64,000 bases of DNA from Styela clava (GCF_964204865.1 NC_135250.1:9796001-9860000), one strand, 5' to 3'. Positions 37,127-48,402 are shown, numbered from the stretch's first letter. The notes: generated by a model not told the origin, from the sequence alone. Translations and numbers: made by a program.

Positions 37127-37321
37127 ATGGACCAGGGGCAATTGTGTGGGTTTCAAAGCTGTACTTGTTCTGGTTTTGAATCTTTTATTATATTTTCAGG
37201 TTTGGCTGTTGGAACAAACTATTACAAAAACTACAGAAAGTATTCAAAACATCACAAGATTGATGAATATCTACATGCCTTTATGTTGCATCATCAATCA
37301 CATGAGAAAAAAAAATTTTGA
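37127..37321 (+). CDS. Possible small protein or terminal exon, unrecognised
   Basis: The open frame has 64 codons ending in TGA. An internal acceptor (TTATTATATTTTCAG) precedes GGTTTGGCTGTTGG, so the part from about 37,200 could instead be a terminal exon. The C-terminal part has a short hydrophobic segment, a Tyr/Lys-rich run (NYYKNYRKYSKHHK) and a His/Lys-rich tail. The layout is like some tiny mitochondrial membrane proteins, but I cannot name a family. Confidence 0.25.
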   Translation: MDQGQLCGFQSCTCSGFESFIIFSGLAVGTNYYKNYRKYSKHHKIDEYLHAFMLHHQSHEKKKF

Positions 37322-37751
37322 TTTTTGAAATATGTAACAGAGCAAATAGCACACAATAATAAGAAACTGAATATATACATATGTATCAGCGATGTATGGA
37401 ACATATTTCGTATTATCCATCATTATATAAAATGTTGTATTTATCTGTTCATATACCTGACGACAAAAATCATGATTTATGTCAAATCTGCAAACTCATT
37501 TCGTGCGTGTCAGCAGTTTGAAAATTGAAAAAGCAAAATACTGGGATAACTGTTTCAAACTGATTCAAATTCCAACAGTTGTCCCAAAATAACAAATTTT
37601 ATAAAATTTCATGCATGAAGCAAATGACCACTACAGCTGATGAGCATCGCTACAAAAAGCGATACGACCATTATCACAAGTCACTTTTGAAATGTTATAG
37701 TTCAGTCATACTTCCCCCAACGCTTAAGTATTACAAAATACTTTTTTCAAT

Positions 37752-40334
37752 CTATTCATCTTGCTCTCCAGATTCTTGCATGCTTTGCATCACTCTCTCT
37801 CGCGGAATCGTAGATGCCGTGCCAATACCACCGACTGCACCTTCCTCCGAAATTCTGTCCAAGTTCAACTGTAATCCAGATGTTTCAGGACCAGGTATTT
37901 CATCTTGCTCTGGATCCTCTTCATCACTGAGCTCAGAATCTTTTTTTAAATGAAAGAAAACTTTTTTGCGAAGTGTTGCAACTGGCATGGGAACTTGTTT
38001 GTTTTCGTATTTTCCCACTTCGTCATTTACCATGATCATCATACTCAGTAAATCCTGACGTTCAAAGTGCTTCTTGAAAATTTGAACAATTTCTTTCACA
38101 AAGTATGTTCCAGATAACTTGGATCTGTATGATATAAAGCCAGGCACGGTTGAGAATGCAACGAGAAAATCAGCCTTGTTTGGAACAGCGTTGTTCTCTG
38201 CTTGAGGACCATCATGCATAATATCAGAATCAGGGGCAACAGCAGGCATTCTTTTAGTGCCTTGGCACGCCTGAATTATAAAAATCTTTGGCTTGTCCAC
38301 GAGAGTATTGCACTTTTGTGCAAGAAAGTATTCTTGGATCTTTGCGATGTTCACTGGGAATCCATCTACACCGAAGACACATCCATTGTCGCCATGAGAC
38401 AAAATAATAAGCAAAAAGCAATCGTACGCTGCATGATCAGCAGAGCTCACCTCTTTCATGACCCTAAGTATACCTCGTTGATCTAAATCATCGTGTCTCT
38501 GAACAATAAAATCAAAATTTTTGAACAACCGCTCTAGTTTATCAGCATCAATATTACTACCGACTCTGTCTTTCAAGTCCAGCCTTGGGAGGCTTTGTTT
38601 TTGAGATGGGTTGGTAATTTGTTCATTCAATTTCGTTCTTCGATCATGCTCTTCATATTTTCTGTTTTTCTCAAAATTCACATTGTTAATCAGTAGACAT
38701 ATACCAACAGGAGAGCTGTCCATTTTGTATGATCCAGCGACTTTATGTTCGTACATAAAATTTTCTAATTCTTCATTGCGTTTTTGCAGCTCTTCTATTG
38801 TTTTCTCGTTTCCTGGACTGGAACTTGGACTTGACTGCTGTTTGGGTGAAGCAAGATCACCAATTTCTTTATTTGAAACACTTATTTCAGTCTCATCAAC
38901 AGGAATATATCTACTACCATCTTTAACAGCATCACTCTCGTTCATTGAGAGGTTCTGTAGCTCTTTTACAACTTCAGGAATACGTGGGGGTATTGTATGA
39001 GGCATAACTTGATAGTGCATATGCTGAGCCTGTGGTTGCATTACCCCATATGGGTAAACCGGTTGATGATGAGACACAATGCTCGGAGAAGCATAAACTT
39101 GCGGGGCATCAACGCTTGGTGTTGAACGTCGATTTCTCTCATATTCAAAATAACCATGTTGCCGTTCGAAACGTGGATAAGTTTCGATATGACGCACAGG
39201 AAGTGGTTCAGGGGATGTGTCGGATAATTGTTCTGCAAAATGTGGCGGAGATCTTTCAAAATTTATAGGCATGGAAGAAAACACAGAATTTTCACTTGTA
39301 TGGCGCTGAAACTGCGGGTGATGCATATGTTGAGGAGGCATAGATTGATACTGATGAGCATTGTTGAATCTGGCATTGCCACCAACCAACTGCTTGGGAG
39401 TAACTTCCCCCTCACCCTGAAACCATCTGGCATTAGATCGGGAAAACGTTGTGGCACTACCTTGCCTATCGAATTCATATCTTACAGGGCCTTTAGCGTG
39501 AGACTTTCCCGGTGTTGGTTCATCGTAAAAACTTCCAGTCTGCCATGTTTGAACCCCATGGATAGATTCATACTTGGGTGGTTGGCCAAAAGGCATAGGT
39601 TCAACTCTTCCAGTATTTTCAGGCCACGGCGCCGGGGACGGGTTAGGTTGAACATTAGAACGATCAGCGTACATAACTTGCTGCCCATGATTTCTCTGTG
39701 GTTGTTTTGTAGCCGGCACTGCAACTGCTTCATCTCCATCGAGTAATCTCTGAAAAAATTTTAACGGCTTCACATTCTCAATACATTCAAGAATTTTGAT
39801 TAGTTGATCGAAGTCATCTTGGGATATAACATCTTCTTCTTCCAATTTTCTGAGTAGCTGAAGAACATTTGTTGCACTGTCTAAGCTTCGAACATTCAAA
39901 TGAACAGAGCATTCATGACGAAATGTTTCAAAATCCCTTTGAGATAATTGCTCTTGGAGTTGAACTGTTAAAACCCTGTAGTTAGAGAATGAACAATAGG
40001 TAAGTGCAAGATATTCTGATTCAAAATGTTGCTTGTTTTTAATGCACGGAATCACTTTAAGAAGATCCATTCGGCGGATAATGTGAAGTACCTCAGCTAT
40101 GAAAATAGCACTGTCCTGTGATACAAGGTCACGATCTTCAAGAAATTTCAGAAACTGGAGAGTAGTTTTAACTTCCCTTCCATGAGGAATATGATCCTTA
40201 CAAAGAAATAAAACCGTTTCAAGGTTTTCTGTTGTTAAACCTTCCATAATTTTACGCATAACTTGACGATACTCTTCTTCAGTACTTCCTCCAGGTATTG
40301 GCTTAGTACGCTTGTTAAGTGTTGGATAATCCAT
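37752..40334 (-). CDS. Initiator caspase, caspase-8/10-like, with two death effector domains
   Basis: A single uninterrupted frame of 860 residues. Residues about 20-97 and 108-200 are two helical death effector domains. The first has the RxDL-type motif as RMDLL (88-92); the second (IENVKPLKFF) lacks it. Residues about 200-535 are a Pro/Gln/His-rich linker ending in a short coiled segment (IEELQKRNEELENF). The catalytic part (about 535-795) has the catalytic histidine in LSHGDNG (His647) and the catalytic cysteine in QACQG (Cys690), the caspase-8/10 form. Arg590 (LKDRVG) and Arg737 (SYRSKL) fit the P1-aspartate pocket. Asp-rich PDSDIMHD (701-708) is the likely large/small subunit cleavage site. 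The product should be a cytosolic protease recruited through FADD-like adaptors. The protein is much longer than the usual 480-520 residues because of the linker and an acidic C-terminal tail of about 65 residues. It has no introns in the coding part. Confidence 0.93.
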   Translation of the reverse strand: MDYPTLNKRTKPIPGGSTEEEYRQVMRKIMEGLTTENLETVLFLCKDHIPHGREVKTTLQFLKFLEDRDLVSQDSAIFIAEVLHIIRRMDLLKVIPCIKNKQHFESEYLALTYCSFSNYRVLTVQLQEQLSQRDFETFRHECSVHLNVRSLDSATNVLQLLRKLEEEDVISQDDFDQLIKILECIENVKPLKFFQRLLDGDEAVAVPATKQPQRNHGQQVMYADRSNVQPNPSPAPWPENTGRVEPMPFGQPPKYESIHGVQTWQTGSFYDEPTPGKSHAKGPVRYEFDRQGSATTFSRSNARWFQGEGEVTPKQLVGGNARFNNAHQYQSMPPQHMHHPQFQRHTSENSVFSSMPINFERSPPHFAEQLSDTSPEPLPVRHIETYPRFERQHGYFEYERNRRSTPSVDAPQVYASPSIVSHHQPVYPYGVMQPQAQHMHYQVMPHTIPPRIPEVVKELQNLSMNESDAVKDGSRYIPVDETEISVSNKEIGDLASPKQQSSPSSSPGNEKTIEELQKRNEELENFMYEHKVAGSYKMDSSPVGICLLINNVNFEKNRKYEEHDRRTKLNEQITNPSQKQSLPRLDLKDRVGSNIDADKLERLFKNFDFIVQRHDDLDQRGILRVMKEVSSADHAAYDCFLLIILSHGDNGCVFGVDGFPVNIAKIQEYFLAQKCNTLVDKPKIFIIQACQGTKRMPAVAPDSDIMHDGPQAENNAVPNKADFLVAFSTVPGFISYRSKLSGTYFVKEIVQIFKKHFERQDLLSMMIMVNDEVGKYENKQVPMPVATLRKKVFFHLKKDSELSDEEDPEQDEIPGPETSGLQLNLDRISEEGAVGGIGTASTIPRERVMQSMQESGEQDE

Positions 40335-40524
40335 TTCTTTAATTTTTGTAATAACAAAAAGCTTTTAATAAAAACTCTTGAAGTAGTTTTCTTTTCTGCC
40401 ACTGGGCGTAAGGCCCAATGACAGTAGTGATAAATTATATCAAGAACTGTGGTATCAAGAACTGAAAATTCTAAATATATAGATTAGGGTTAATTTTATG
40501 AAAATAATTATTTGGAACATTTCT

Positions 40525-40891
40525 AGTTGGCGTGTCATAACCATTCTCGCATATGTCATTTCCAACCCCCACCTGACTATGTCATCCAAAAATTACATCA
40601 TTACAACCTGACAGTGATGAAATAAGGCCTGTCAAAGTATATGGATTGGCATCTAAAACGTGCAGACGATCACCCGAAATCAAGCAAGCTATTCCTCGTT
40701 TTCTTGTCTCAACGATCCCATACAAGAGAGATCGCAGGCGTTAGCCAGTTCGTGGCATCTCCGCCAATTGTAGCTTCTCTTTGGTAAGTTCTATGACGTG
40801 ATTGTGATGCTGTAGTGGCGTAATTTTTGGATGACGTAGTCATGTGGGAGTTACAAATAACATATGCAAAAATGTTCATGCCACGCCAACT
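40525..40891. repeat. Long imperfect inverted repeat just upstream of the caspase
   Basis: The left arm (40,525-40,602) begins AGTTGGCGTGTCATAACC and contains GTCATCCAAAAATTAC. The right arm (40,812-40,891) carries the inverse, GTAATTTTTGGATGACG ... CACGCCAACT. Arms are about 75 bases with several mismatches, separated by about 210 bases. This is the shape of a MITE with long terminal inverted repeats. It lies about 190 bases upstream of the caspase start codon. No clear target duplication was found. Confidence 0.75.
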
Positions 40892-41030
40892 ACTGAACTA
40901 GAAGTACTTACGGCGTTTAGTGAACATGCGCCAATAGAACTGTATACTGGATTTTAACTAGACATATTGCTGTCATAAATTCATCATATCCACAAAGCGA
41001 CGTTTCATGCTATGAAAAGTTTGTTACACT

Positions 41031-42056
41031 CCAGTCTGGATTTCATGGCCTTTTTGAACGAGAAATCGGGCGTGCAATCAGAAATTCCCGCGTGCAAATA
41101 AGAATTCCTGGCGTGCAATTATAGCTCACGACGTGCAAAACAACTGCACTCGCGTGCAACTGACTTTGACATCAGATACCTCTCAATACATCCGCGTAAA
41201 ATTACCGGTATCGGATAAAAAATACGTTGAATCAGAGAAAAAATGGACGTTTGACCTTTGACCCCAAACATTATTTCTACAGTTTGTCGCTAATTTTGAG
41301 AGTGTTTGTGCGACTTTGGATACCGGTACTGTTCAGTACATCCGCGTAAAATTATTGGATAAAAAATACGTTGAACCAGAGCAAAATGGACATACTTTGT
41401 CATTAATTTTGGTAGTGTTTTTACGTAGAATTAATGGATAAAAAATACGTCAAATTAGAGCAAAATGGACGTTTGACCTTTGACCCCAAACATTATTTTC
41501 ATACTTTGTCACTAATTTTGGGAGTGTTTGAGCAACTTCAGATACCGGTACTGTTCAGTACATTCGTGTAAAATTATTGTATGAAAAATACGCTGAATCA
41601 GAGCCGTACTTGGCCATTGGTGCGGAGGCGTTCTTTTCGTCCATAACTATTCTCACGGGATTCCTATTTCCTATCATTCAACACGATATGGATCTTTCCC
41701 CGAGCATCGACTTCCTTGTTTACTTCGTGACATTGGCCAATCAGCAAGATGCAAAAAAGGACGTAACAATGAGAGGAATTTTTCGCGGGTCAAAGGTTGG
41801 GGAAAGGTCCATGGTCTTTTTGCTTCGCAATATTTCGATCAGACCAAATCTTGCAGGCTGGTATTTGTCGACAATTGTGGAGTTATAATATTTCGGCATC
41901 TTTATATTACTGGATTATTGATTTTAAAACCATTTAAACCGATTTACATTGGTGAGCAATTGCAAATTTTCGGCGTGCAAAATTGATTTCGCTCGCGTGC
42001 ATTTTTGCGGAGCGCTAGCGCCCTCGGGCGTGCACCTGCCATGGAATCCAGTCTGG
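41031..42056. mobile_element. DNA element of 1,026 bp with CCAG ends and internal tandem repeats
   Basis: The left end CCAGTCTGGATTTCATGG and right end CCATGGAATCCAGTCTGG are inverted repeats with two mismatches over 18 bases. The direct repeat GTTACACT flanks it at 41,023-41,030 and 42,057-42,064, an 8-base duplication as in hAT transposition. Subterminal GGCGTGCAA words recur five or more times at both ends. Inside, 41,165-41,605 contains three to four units built on GGATAAAAAATACGTTGAA and CTTTGACCCCAAACATTA. The 103-codon frame at 41,577-41,888 has no family resemblance and is not called as a gene. Confidence 0.85.
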
Positions 42057-42989
42057 GTTACACTGAGAGAATGGCACATTTCAATTGACCATTCAATCTT
42101 TGTTTACCGCTGCTACTGGGTGCGTTTATATTTCGTCTACTACATTGTTTTGGGGTGTAAATGAATAAAGGGAACAAACGAAAAAGCACTATTAATTCCA
42201 TCCTTTTGTCATACAAATTTTCTATGTCTGTATGTCCAGATATCTGGACACAGAAAATCCAGACAAAAAATACATACTCAACTTATAGTGCAGTACGGTA
42301 GTGTATATAGGCCTATCTGTATTAAAAAGCACCGGTGTATCTGTATTACCAACATCGACTCGGTTGAACGTCGGTATCGTATTTGATTCGGTATTGGCTA
42401 AATATAGATAGATATTTAAGATATATAGCTCAACTAATTCCGATGCCAAATTTTTATATTGACAATTTCAATTTCGAAGAAGTATACCGGTATCAATCGA
42501 ATATTAGTGAATTTTCCAATGCCTGAATGTGTAAAATAGGATGTTATATGGGCACAAAATCCTGCGCTCTCAATCTATCAGTTTGATATGATAAGTAGCC
42601 TAAACATTTTTTTATTTCACAATCCATACTGCCATAGTAGCTATAAGTACCATACTGCTTATAAGTTTTCCAGGTACTGTACTACGGCTGTACGGTACAG
42701 TACCAGCGTCGGTACAAAATACATCTGGATCACAAACATCAATTTCTTATTACAGTCATACAGTTTTGTCAGGAATAACTCTTTTTCAAGCTGAAATAAC
42801 AGAATATTGCCCACTAGAATGTTCCACCGCATTGCGGCTAAATACCGTATGGTTCCATTTCTCACCTGACCAGGAAACACGTTCCACAAAATAAAAATGA
42901 ATATACTAAAGCGAAGCGTAAGCCAGCCGTCAAAAACTTCCCCGGAGTAGAAATTATTAAAATCCCCGAAACAGGAACTTCGATGGCCG

Positions 42990-43640
42990 AAGTCATGTGA
43001 CTTACGTCATATTTATAGATATCGGGCAAGTGGCCACTTTCGCGACACGGTGGCGCTGTCGATCTGCCACCCTGCCATGAAGCAGGGATGTAAATTTTTG
43101 TATTTATACAACATATTATAGAAGCATTAAAGTAAAATCAGCCCTAACAATACATTTTATTATGTGCGACAGCGCCTACAAGTATAACATTAATTTTACA
43201 ATTTTCAAAATGTAATAAATTTTGCTGGTTTTGCCCTACAGTTTCACTTGTTGACGCAAATTTCCCGGTTTCCCTTTCTCACGCGGAATTTACCCTCTGA
43301 CCGTTATACCGCAGGCCTAGCCCTACTGCAATCGGTGGCTTTCCACGAAACTATACCAAAGCTGTGGGATAGAAATCTTAATTACCGGTAATTAACAGAT
43401 TTATATCAACAACAAACTTGGCAACCCCTGACGACGATAATGACTCCGAACAAAAAAATGCTGCGTTGGTTTAAAGCATGTACATTGATGTCTATTTTGT
43501 TTCGAAAACTGCTCGGCTTTCCGTAAACATCGTATGACTTGCATGCGGTACATACTTGACTCACGATATATATACAGTATATTAATTACGCTTCATAGAC
43601 TGGCATCTTAAGTATTTTCATACATTAAGAACATACGATA
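42990..43640. repeat. Third copy of the sulfotransferase upstream flank
   Basis: It matches 54,080-54,650, and in part 48,635-48,860. Shared words include GTGGCCACTTTCGC, CATTTTATTATGTGCGAC, CGGTTTCC and ATTACCGGTAATTAA. At the other two sites this sequence lies upstream of a sulfotransferase start. Here the expected gene to its left is absent and an element (41,031-42,056) lies nearby, so this looks like the edge of a lost copy of the duplicated unit. Confidence 0.65.
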
Positions 43641-43663
43641 CTTTTGTGGTGTAGTTTTACATA

Positions 43664-43898
43664 GGGGCTCCCGAAGTATGCGAACCAAGATGGCGGACAT
43701 CGGAATGTAATATGTGTACTAGGTAAGGTTAGGCCATAATTTCAGGTATAAATACCACGGGAGGCTCTTGGCTAGTCTTCGAACTGATAATAGGACTAAA
43801 ATAAGGAAAATTGGAAAAAAATTATCGCCTAACCCTAACCTGTTACCCATGTTACGTTCCGATGTCCGCCATCTTGGTTCGCATACTCCGAGAGCACC
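43664..43898. mobile_element. Palindromic 235 bp MITE with confirmed empty site
   Basis: The ends are near-perfect inverted repeats of about 40 bases around CGAACCAAGATGGCGGACAT. The 8-base duplication TTTACATA lies at 43,656-43,663 and 43,899-43,906. The paralogous position in the 3' flank of the second sulfotransferase unit (51,039-51,046) holds a single TTTACATA with no insert. The insertion therefore came after the segmental duplication. Confidence 0.95.
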
Positions 43899-44223
43899 TT
43901 TACATACACTCTATCAACATATTTGAATTAATCTTTATTACAAATGCATGCGTTTGACAAGCAGAAAATATTCCATATAATTATATAAATATTATTGATG
44001 AGATAAGATTTTTCAGGATATTCTTTTTCTCACAACTATATATTTAAATATGTGAAAAAATAAACGATAAAAGTACATTTTGTTTTGAAAAGATTCAAAA
44101 TCTCAGCAATTGCCAAGAGCAATTATGCTTGTGATGTATTAATTCCAGCACCCAAAAGTGCTTTAAGTACGCAGGAATGTACAAGAAATAACTCAAATAA
44201 GATCAAAATTCCGTAATTGAAAA

Positions 44224-47200
44224 TTATTCATATATAAATTTTATTCTTGTTCCTTTCAATTTTTCCTCAACTTGTCTGTCCATTTCAGCAGATTGTTCCG
44301 CAGTAAAATAGTTTTTCCATTTACCAATAGTTCCTGAATTATAAATCACTGAACAGGAAACGAGATTTTAAACAAATAAAACATATGCATGACGATATAA
44401 TAACAACTTCATAACGAATATATCAAGATACAGCTAGTGAGGAATGATCTTATAATAACTAAAATTCTACTTTCAACTCTTGTACCTGTCATGCATAGTT
44501 TAATTGTATTGCGAATCATTCCATCTTCTGATTTTGATTCCATATCCGATTTCTTCATATTATTAATTGAGCAATTTTCGACAATTTTATTTATTTCGTC
44601 ATCTGATAGTTTTACTCCTAGAAATTCTGACAGCTCTTTTGTTTTTTCGAAGGGATTCTCAATATAAAATACTCGATTATCTTGATGTCGTAAGATATGC
44701 TATTTTTTATCACACTTCAGTACTACTTCAGCACTAAAACACTTCATTATGCTCATATTTCTATGCAAACAACCTGTCCCATTTTGTAGCAAGTTGTAAA
44801 ACGTCAAAACCAACAATATTGTTTAACAATAAAATTTCATTCAAACACTCTAAAGTAGTGCCTTGAACAGGCACCACTAAGGTAGATGGCTTGTCTTAAA
44901 TTTAAATGATTAGTTATTGCTGTCCAGAATCAGATCAAAGTGGATTACCTTAATCATTTCTTCATACACGATCAATATTGCGTTTTTGTTGTTTTCTAAA
45001 TGCGGCAGCCAGCTCAGAACGTGATCCAAATACGACTCTCCTTTTCTCATGGCCGAAGGATACGGCTCTAATTAAATAAATAAAATATTATATATACTTT
45101 TCAATCAAAATATGGATCGCCTACTATTTGATGCATTTTAACGATATTTATATGTTAGAATTTAAAAAAATAATTTGCTTTCCCAAAAAGTTTTTTAACA
45201 GTAAAGATTTCATTTATTCCAGTAAAAATAGACTTCAAATGTTTTTTTGTTTGTGTACAGTTTGTGAATAAAACCACCTTCCATTTCTCGTTCAAAATAT
45301 TCGTTCCAGTCGTCGGTTGCAAATTTCGCCAATTCACCCTGGACTGGAAATCCCTTCAGAAAGTTAAAAAATGATACCATTCTGTCCCTTGGATTCCGCA
45401 AGGTGTAAACGATCTGAAAAATAACCATAAATACTATTTTTAATGTTTTTTTACAATCTGTATTCATTTCAAAATGGTTCGATATTCGTTGGATAAAGCA
45501 TTGTTTCACCGTGGTAAATGTGAAGGTACTTTTATGTTTCTATTCTTAAAATATCACTTTAATTAAGTTATCAAGCCAACATTCTGTCCATTACTTTTTT
45601 TTATCAAAAATGATATATATAAAAACTAGCATAGACTCGCCTTAATGTTTCGTCTTTTATATTTTTCTAAATTTACCAATTCCGCTGGTAGATGCGTAAC
45701 AAAATATCTTCTAGGTATAGGAATATTGTGCATAACGTTGAACTTGGAAGCTGAAATATATGAAGAGACCCAACACACATAACTCATCACTTTGAAATAG
45801 CGACGTTGTGTAGAATATTACTCAGCGACTCTAATGTGTATGAAAAGGAGCCATGTTGCGCATAATGTATGCATATATTAGGGTGATCATTCGTCCTCCT
45901 TTTGAAGGATTTGTCCTACTTTTTCATTAAAAATTTGATGTCCTCCGAGGACGCTCTAAAAGGCCAAAATGTCCTCTATATTCAAGAGATCGAGTATTCA
46001 AAATTTTTCATGACATCATCCGCACTTGGATGCAGTTTGAAGTTTGAGAATCGACTGAGGTATCATACCATCTTCCCGATCTCCAAAGAGCAATTTTTAT
46101 GAAACAAAACATTATTGCTGCCAGCACCTATGTGACACAATAATGATTAGTTCCACGCTGCATATTGGTATCTAAGGTTACACCACAATGATCATTTTCT
46201 ATTATCATAAACAAAATTGGCTCGTGAAGTTCTAATTGCGCTCCAAATTTCAAACATTGAATGGGATTCAAACGGAGCTTGCACAAGAGCGTTCGGGGTT
46301 TTGCAGTCCCGCAAGAGTTAAGAATCACTGCTCTCGGTTAAATGCATACCTATTCATTACGTGAAAATCGTGTTGTTCTGCAATTATGTTTTACGTCATT
46401 TCATCGTGTATTTAGCAATTTGATGAAGTTTTAATCTCAGCAGAAAATTACGTCAGTAGACCCAGTAAATTATGCCGGAAAGAAAAACCTTTATATACCC
46501 AGGAACTACAGCAAAGTATCCATGCTTAAGATTTAGTAGTGATCGAACTGATAGCGAAGTTGGGTGCATTACTTGCTGCATTAATTACATTACGGTTGCT
46601 CGTTGACAAGACAAGAATGGATTATTGCAATTTAGTAGATATATAACGTATATATATATCTCAGGCACAGGTGGATTATGGTTCTACCAAACGATGTGTC
46701 CTCCTTTCAGGGTTTGAAAGGATGATCATCCTAGCATACATTGTTTTCTTGGTTTGACAAAATGAAATAAACTCTCTCTCTCTATATATATATATACAAG
46801 AGAGCTATGCTCAAATATATGGACACGTAGCGTCACCCAGTGGGAATAATTTTGATGACGTCATAGCGAAAAAAAAGTAATAGCCTTCTGGAGAAAAACT
46901 TTATCTTCAACCACTGAAAATTTCAAAGCAATTGGTCCAGTATTCGTAGAGAAAAGCGATTTCTTCAAAACGTGTCAAAGAAGAAGGACACTAAGAACAA
47001 CACCAACATAATATTGAAACGATCGCTATATCCACTACGTGTCCAAAAACAATCTATTTCTACAGTGACCTACGTGTACATGTTTCAAGATACAAATGAG
47101 GTAAAGTGATATCTTTTGTCAGTTCATCAAGTTTTTCGTCTTTTCCATATAATATCTGACGAATCAATTCTCGAGTCCATGTAGTGCCTAAAAAATGAAT

Positions 47201-47466
47201 AACTTGTTTTGGTCGTAATATTTATATTTCTTTCACCTTTAGAACTTTATCAAACCTGTTTTCGCATACGATGCCACCATAACTTCGTTTTCTCTTGGCT
47301 CATGATGATCGAAAGCATAGGATACTGTTTCTGGGTGAAACTGTGGAATGAATAAATGATCTTTCCATTCAATTATTTTGTCCTCTGGAGTATATTCAAA
47401 AGTATCTTGGAAAGGAACAAAATCTTTCTGGCACCATTCAGGTAGTTCTTGTTTCAGATTTGACAT
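44224..47466 (-). CDS. Cytosolic sulfotransferase (SULT family), copy A, seven exons
   Basis: Exons 47256-47466, 47080-47187, 45641-45750, 45278-45413, 44949-45067, 44486-44657 and 44224-44333 give 321 residues with all phases matching. SULTs transfer sulfate from PAPS to alcohols, phenols or amines in the cytosol. The 5'-phosphosulfate loop is YAKTGTTW (67-74), the 3'-phosphate site is RNPRDRMVS (Arg149, Ser157), and the catalytic histidine is His126 in VTHLP. The C-terminal GxWKNYFT motif is at about 289-296. Two usual residues are missing. The lysine two before the histidine is Val124, and the R-K of the RKGxxG motif reads Met-Thr (284-285). The third intron uses a GC donor (ATTAAG|gcgagt). 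The start is the Met at 47,466, matching copy B. The unusually long N-terminal part (66 residues before the loop) is shared by both copies. Confidence 0.93.
45879..46733. mobile_element. Insertion of about 855 bp in intron 2 of sulfotransferase copy A
   Basis: The left end TTAGGGTGATCATTCGTCC and right end GGATGATCATCCTA are imperfect inverted repeats. TCCTCC words repeat near both ends. The flanks TGCATATA and GCATACAT resemble each other. The paralogous intron of copy B runs through the equivalent point (near 53,090-53,105) without this sequence. It holds no coding frame of note. Confidence 0.65.
46796..47052. repeat. Dispersed repeat (CAAGAGAGCTATGCTC family), in intron 2 of copy A
   Basis: It begins CAAGAGAGCTATGCTCAAAT then ATGGACACG, and ends TCCACTACGTGTCC. 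The core CCACTGAAAATTTCAAAGC and AAACGATCGC are shared with 47,985-48,402. The GGACACG and CGTGTCC ends are inverted. Absence from intron 2 of copy B shows it inserted after the duplication. Confidence 0.6.
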
Positions 47467-47984
47467 TGTGTATTATTTGTACTAATGAAAATTACATTCG
47501 GATATGCTTCGGCTACCTAATTAATATGCAAAACGAAAAATAACGTTTTAATGTTCTGAGACTACAACTTTTTGCATTTGTTAAAATATCACAAACGTAT
47601 CTAACGCCAAGTTAAATGTAGCACAAATATGGATATATTAAAACGATTTTATCTCTAGGAACTTCATCACTATAACTTCCTGTACTACACACTTAAGATT
47701 TTTAGTTTTCTTAGTTACTACTCTAGTCCGATATCATGAAAGCAGGATAATAAATAAATACGAAATAGCTGTAACTTGAATCTATGTGCTTTTTGGTATG
47801 AAACAATGAAGTAGCCTACTTTATCTGTTAGTAAGGGCCATAAATAAAGGTCATTTCATATCTTCAAATTTTTGAAACAGAAATTCAATGATTCAACTCC
47901 ATGATTCAATAAAAAAGAAGAAAAAGAGCTTTGCAGGCAACAACAAAATTTTTCTCAGAGCAAAACTGAACACTAAGTCATAAG

Positions 47985-48402
47985 CAACAAGAGAGCTACG
48001 CACAAATATATGAACACGTTAGACCAGAGCGAATCAGTCCTTACCGGTACCTTTGACGCTACCGGTACCCTCAAAGAAGTTCTGAATTTCCAGTAGCAAG
48101 AATTTTGCAGAATCAAAACGTACAGCCAGTCATGACACTGACTAAAATCCGTGTTTTCATGGATAAAAAATAATACAGCAAAATTTTAGACGAAATATCA
48201 AATTTCATAGAATTCACGCAAAATTTTGAAATAAATAAAAGTAAAAGCCTTCTAGCAAAAAAATTAATCTTTCACCACTGAAAATTTCAAAGCAATTGGT
48301 CCAGTATTCGAAGAGAAAAGCGACTTTTTAAAAACGTGTCAAAGAACAAGAACAACAACATAATATTGAAACGATCGTTATGTCCACTACGTGTCCAATA
48401 AC
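47985..48402. repeat. Second copy of the CAAGAGAGCTATGCTC repeat family
   Basis: It matches the 46,796-47,052 repeat at both ends and in the core (TTTCAAAGCAATTGGTCCAG, AACAACATAATATTGAAACG). It carries about 160 extra interior bases rich in ACCGGTACC and CAAAATTTT words. It lies about 0.5 kb upstream of the copy A start codon. Confidence 0.6.

Noticed and set aside
38611..39746. Several open frames opposite or out of frame with the caspase
   Set aside because: They are shadows of the caspase coding sequence and show no independent domain.
41577..41888. 103-codon frame in the CCAG-ended element
   Set aside because: It starts in the tandem-repeat array and has no transposase or other motif.
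46776..46795. TATATA runs as possible promoters (also at 13.9, 53.15 and 62.6 kb)
   Set aside because: Such runs are frequent throughout the AT-rich window and none sits at a suitable distance from a defined gene start.
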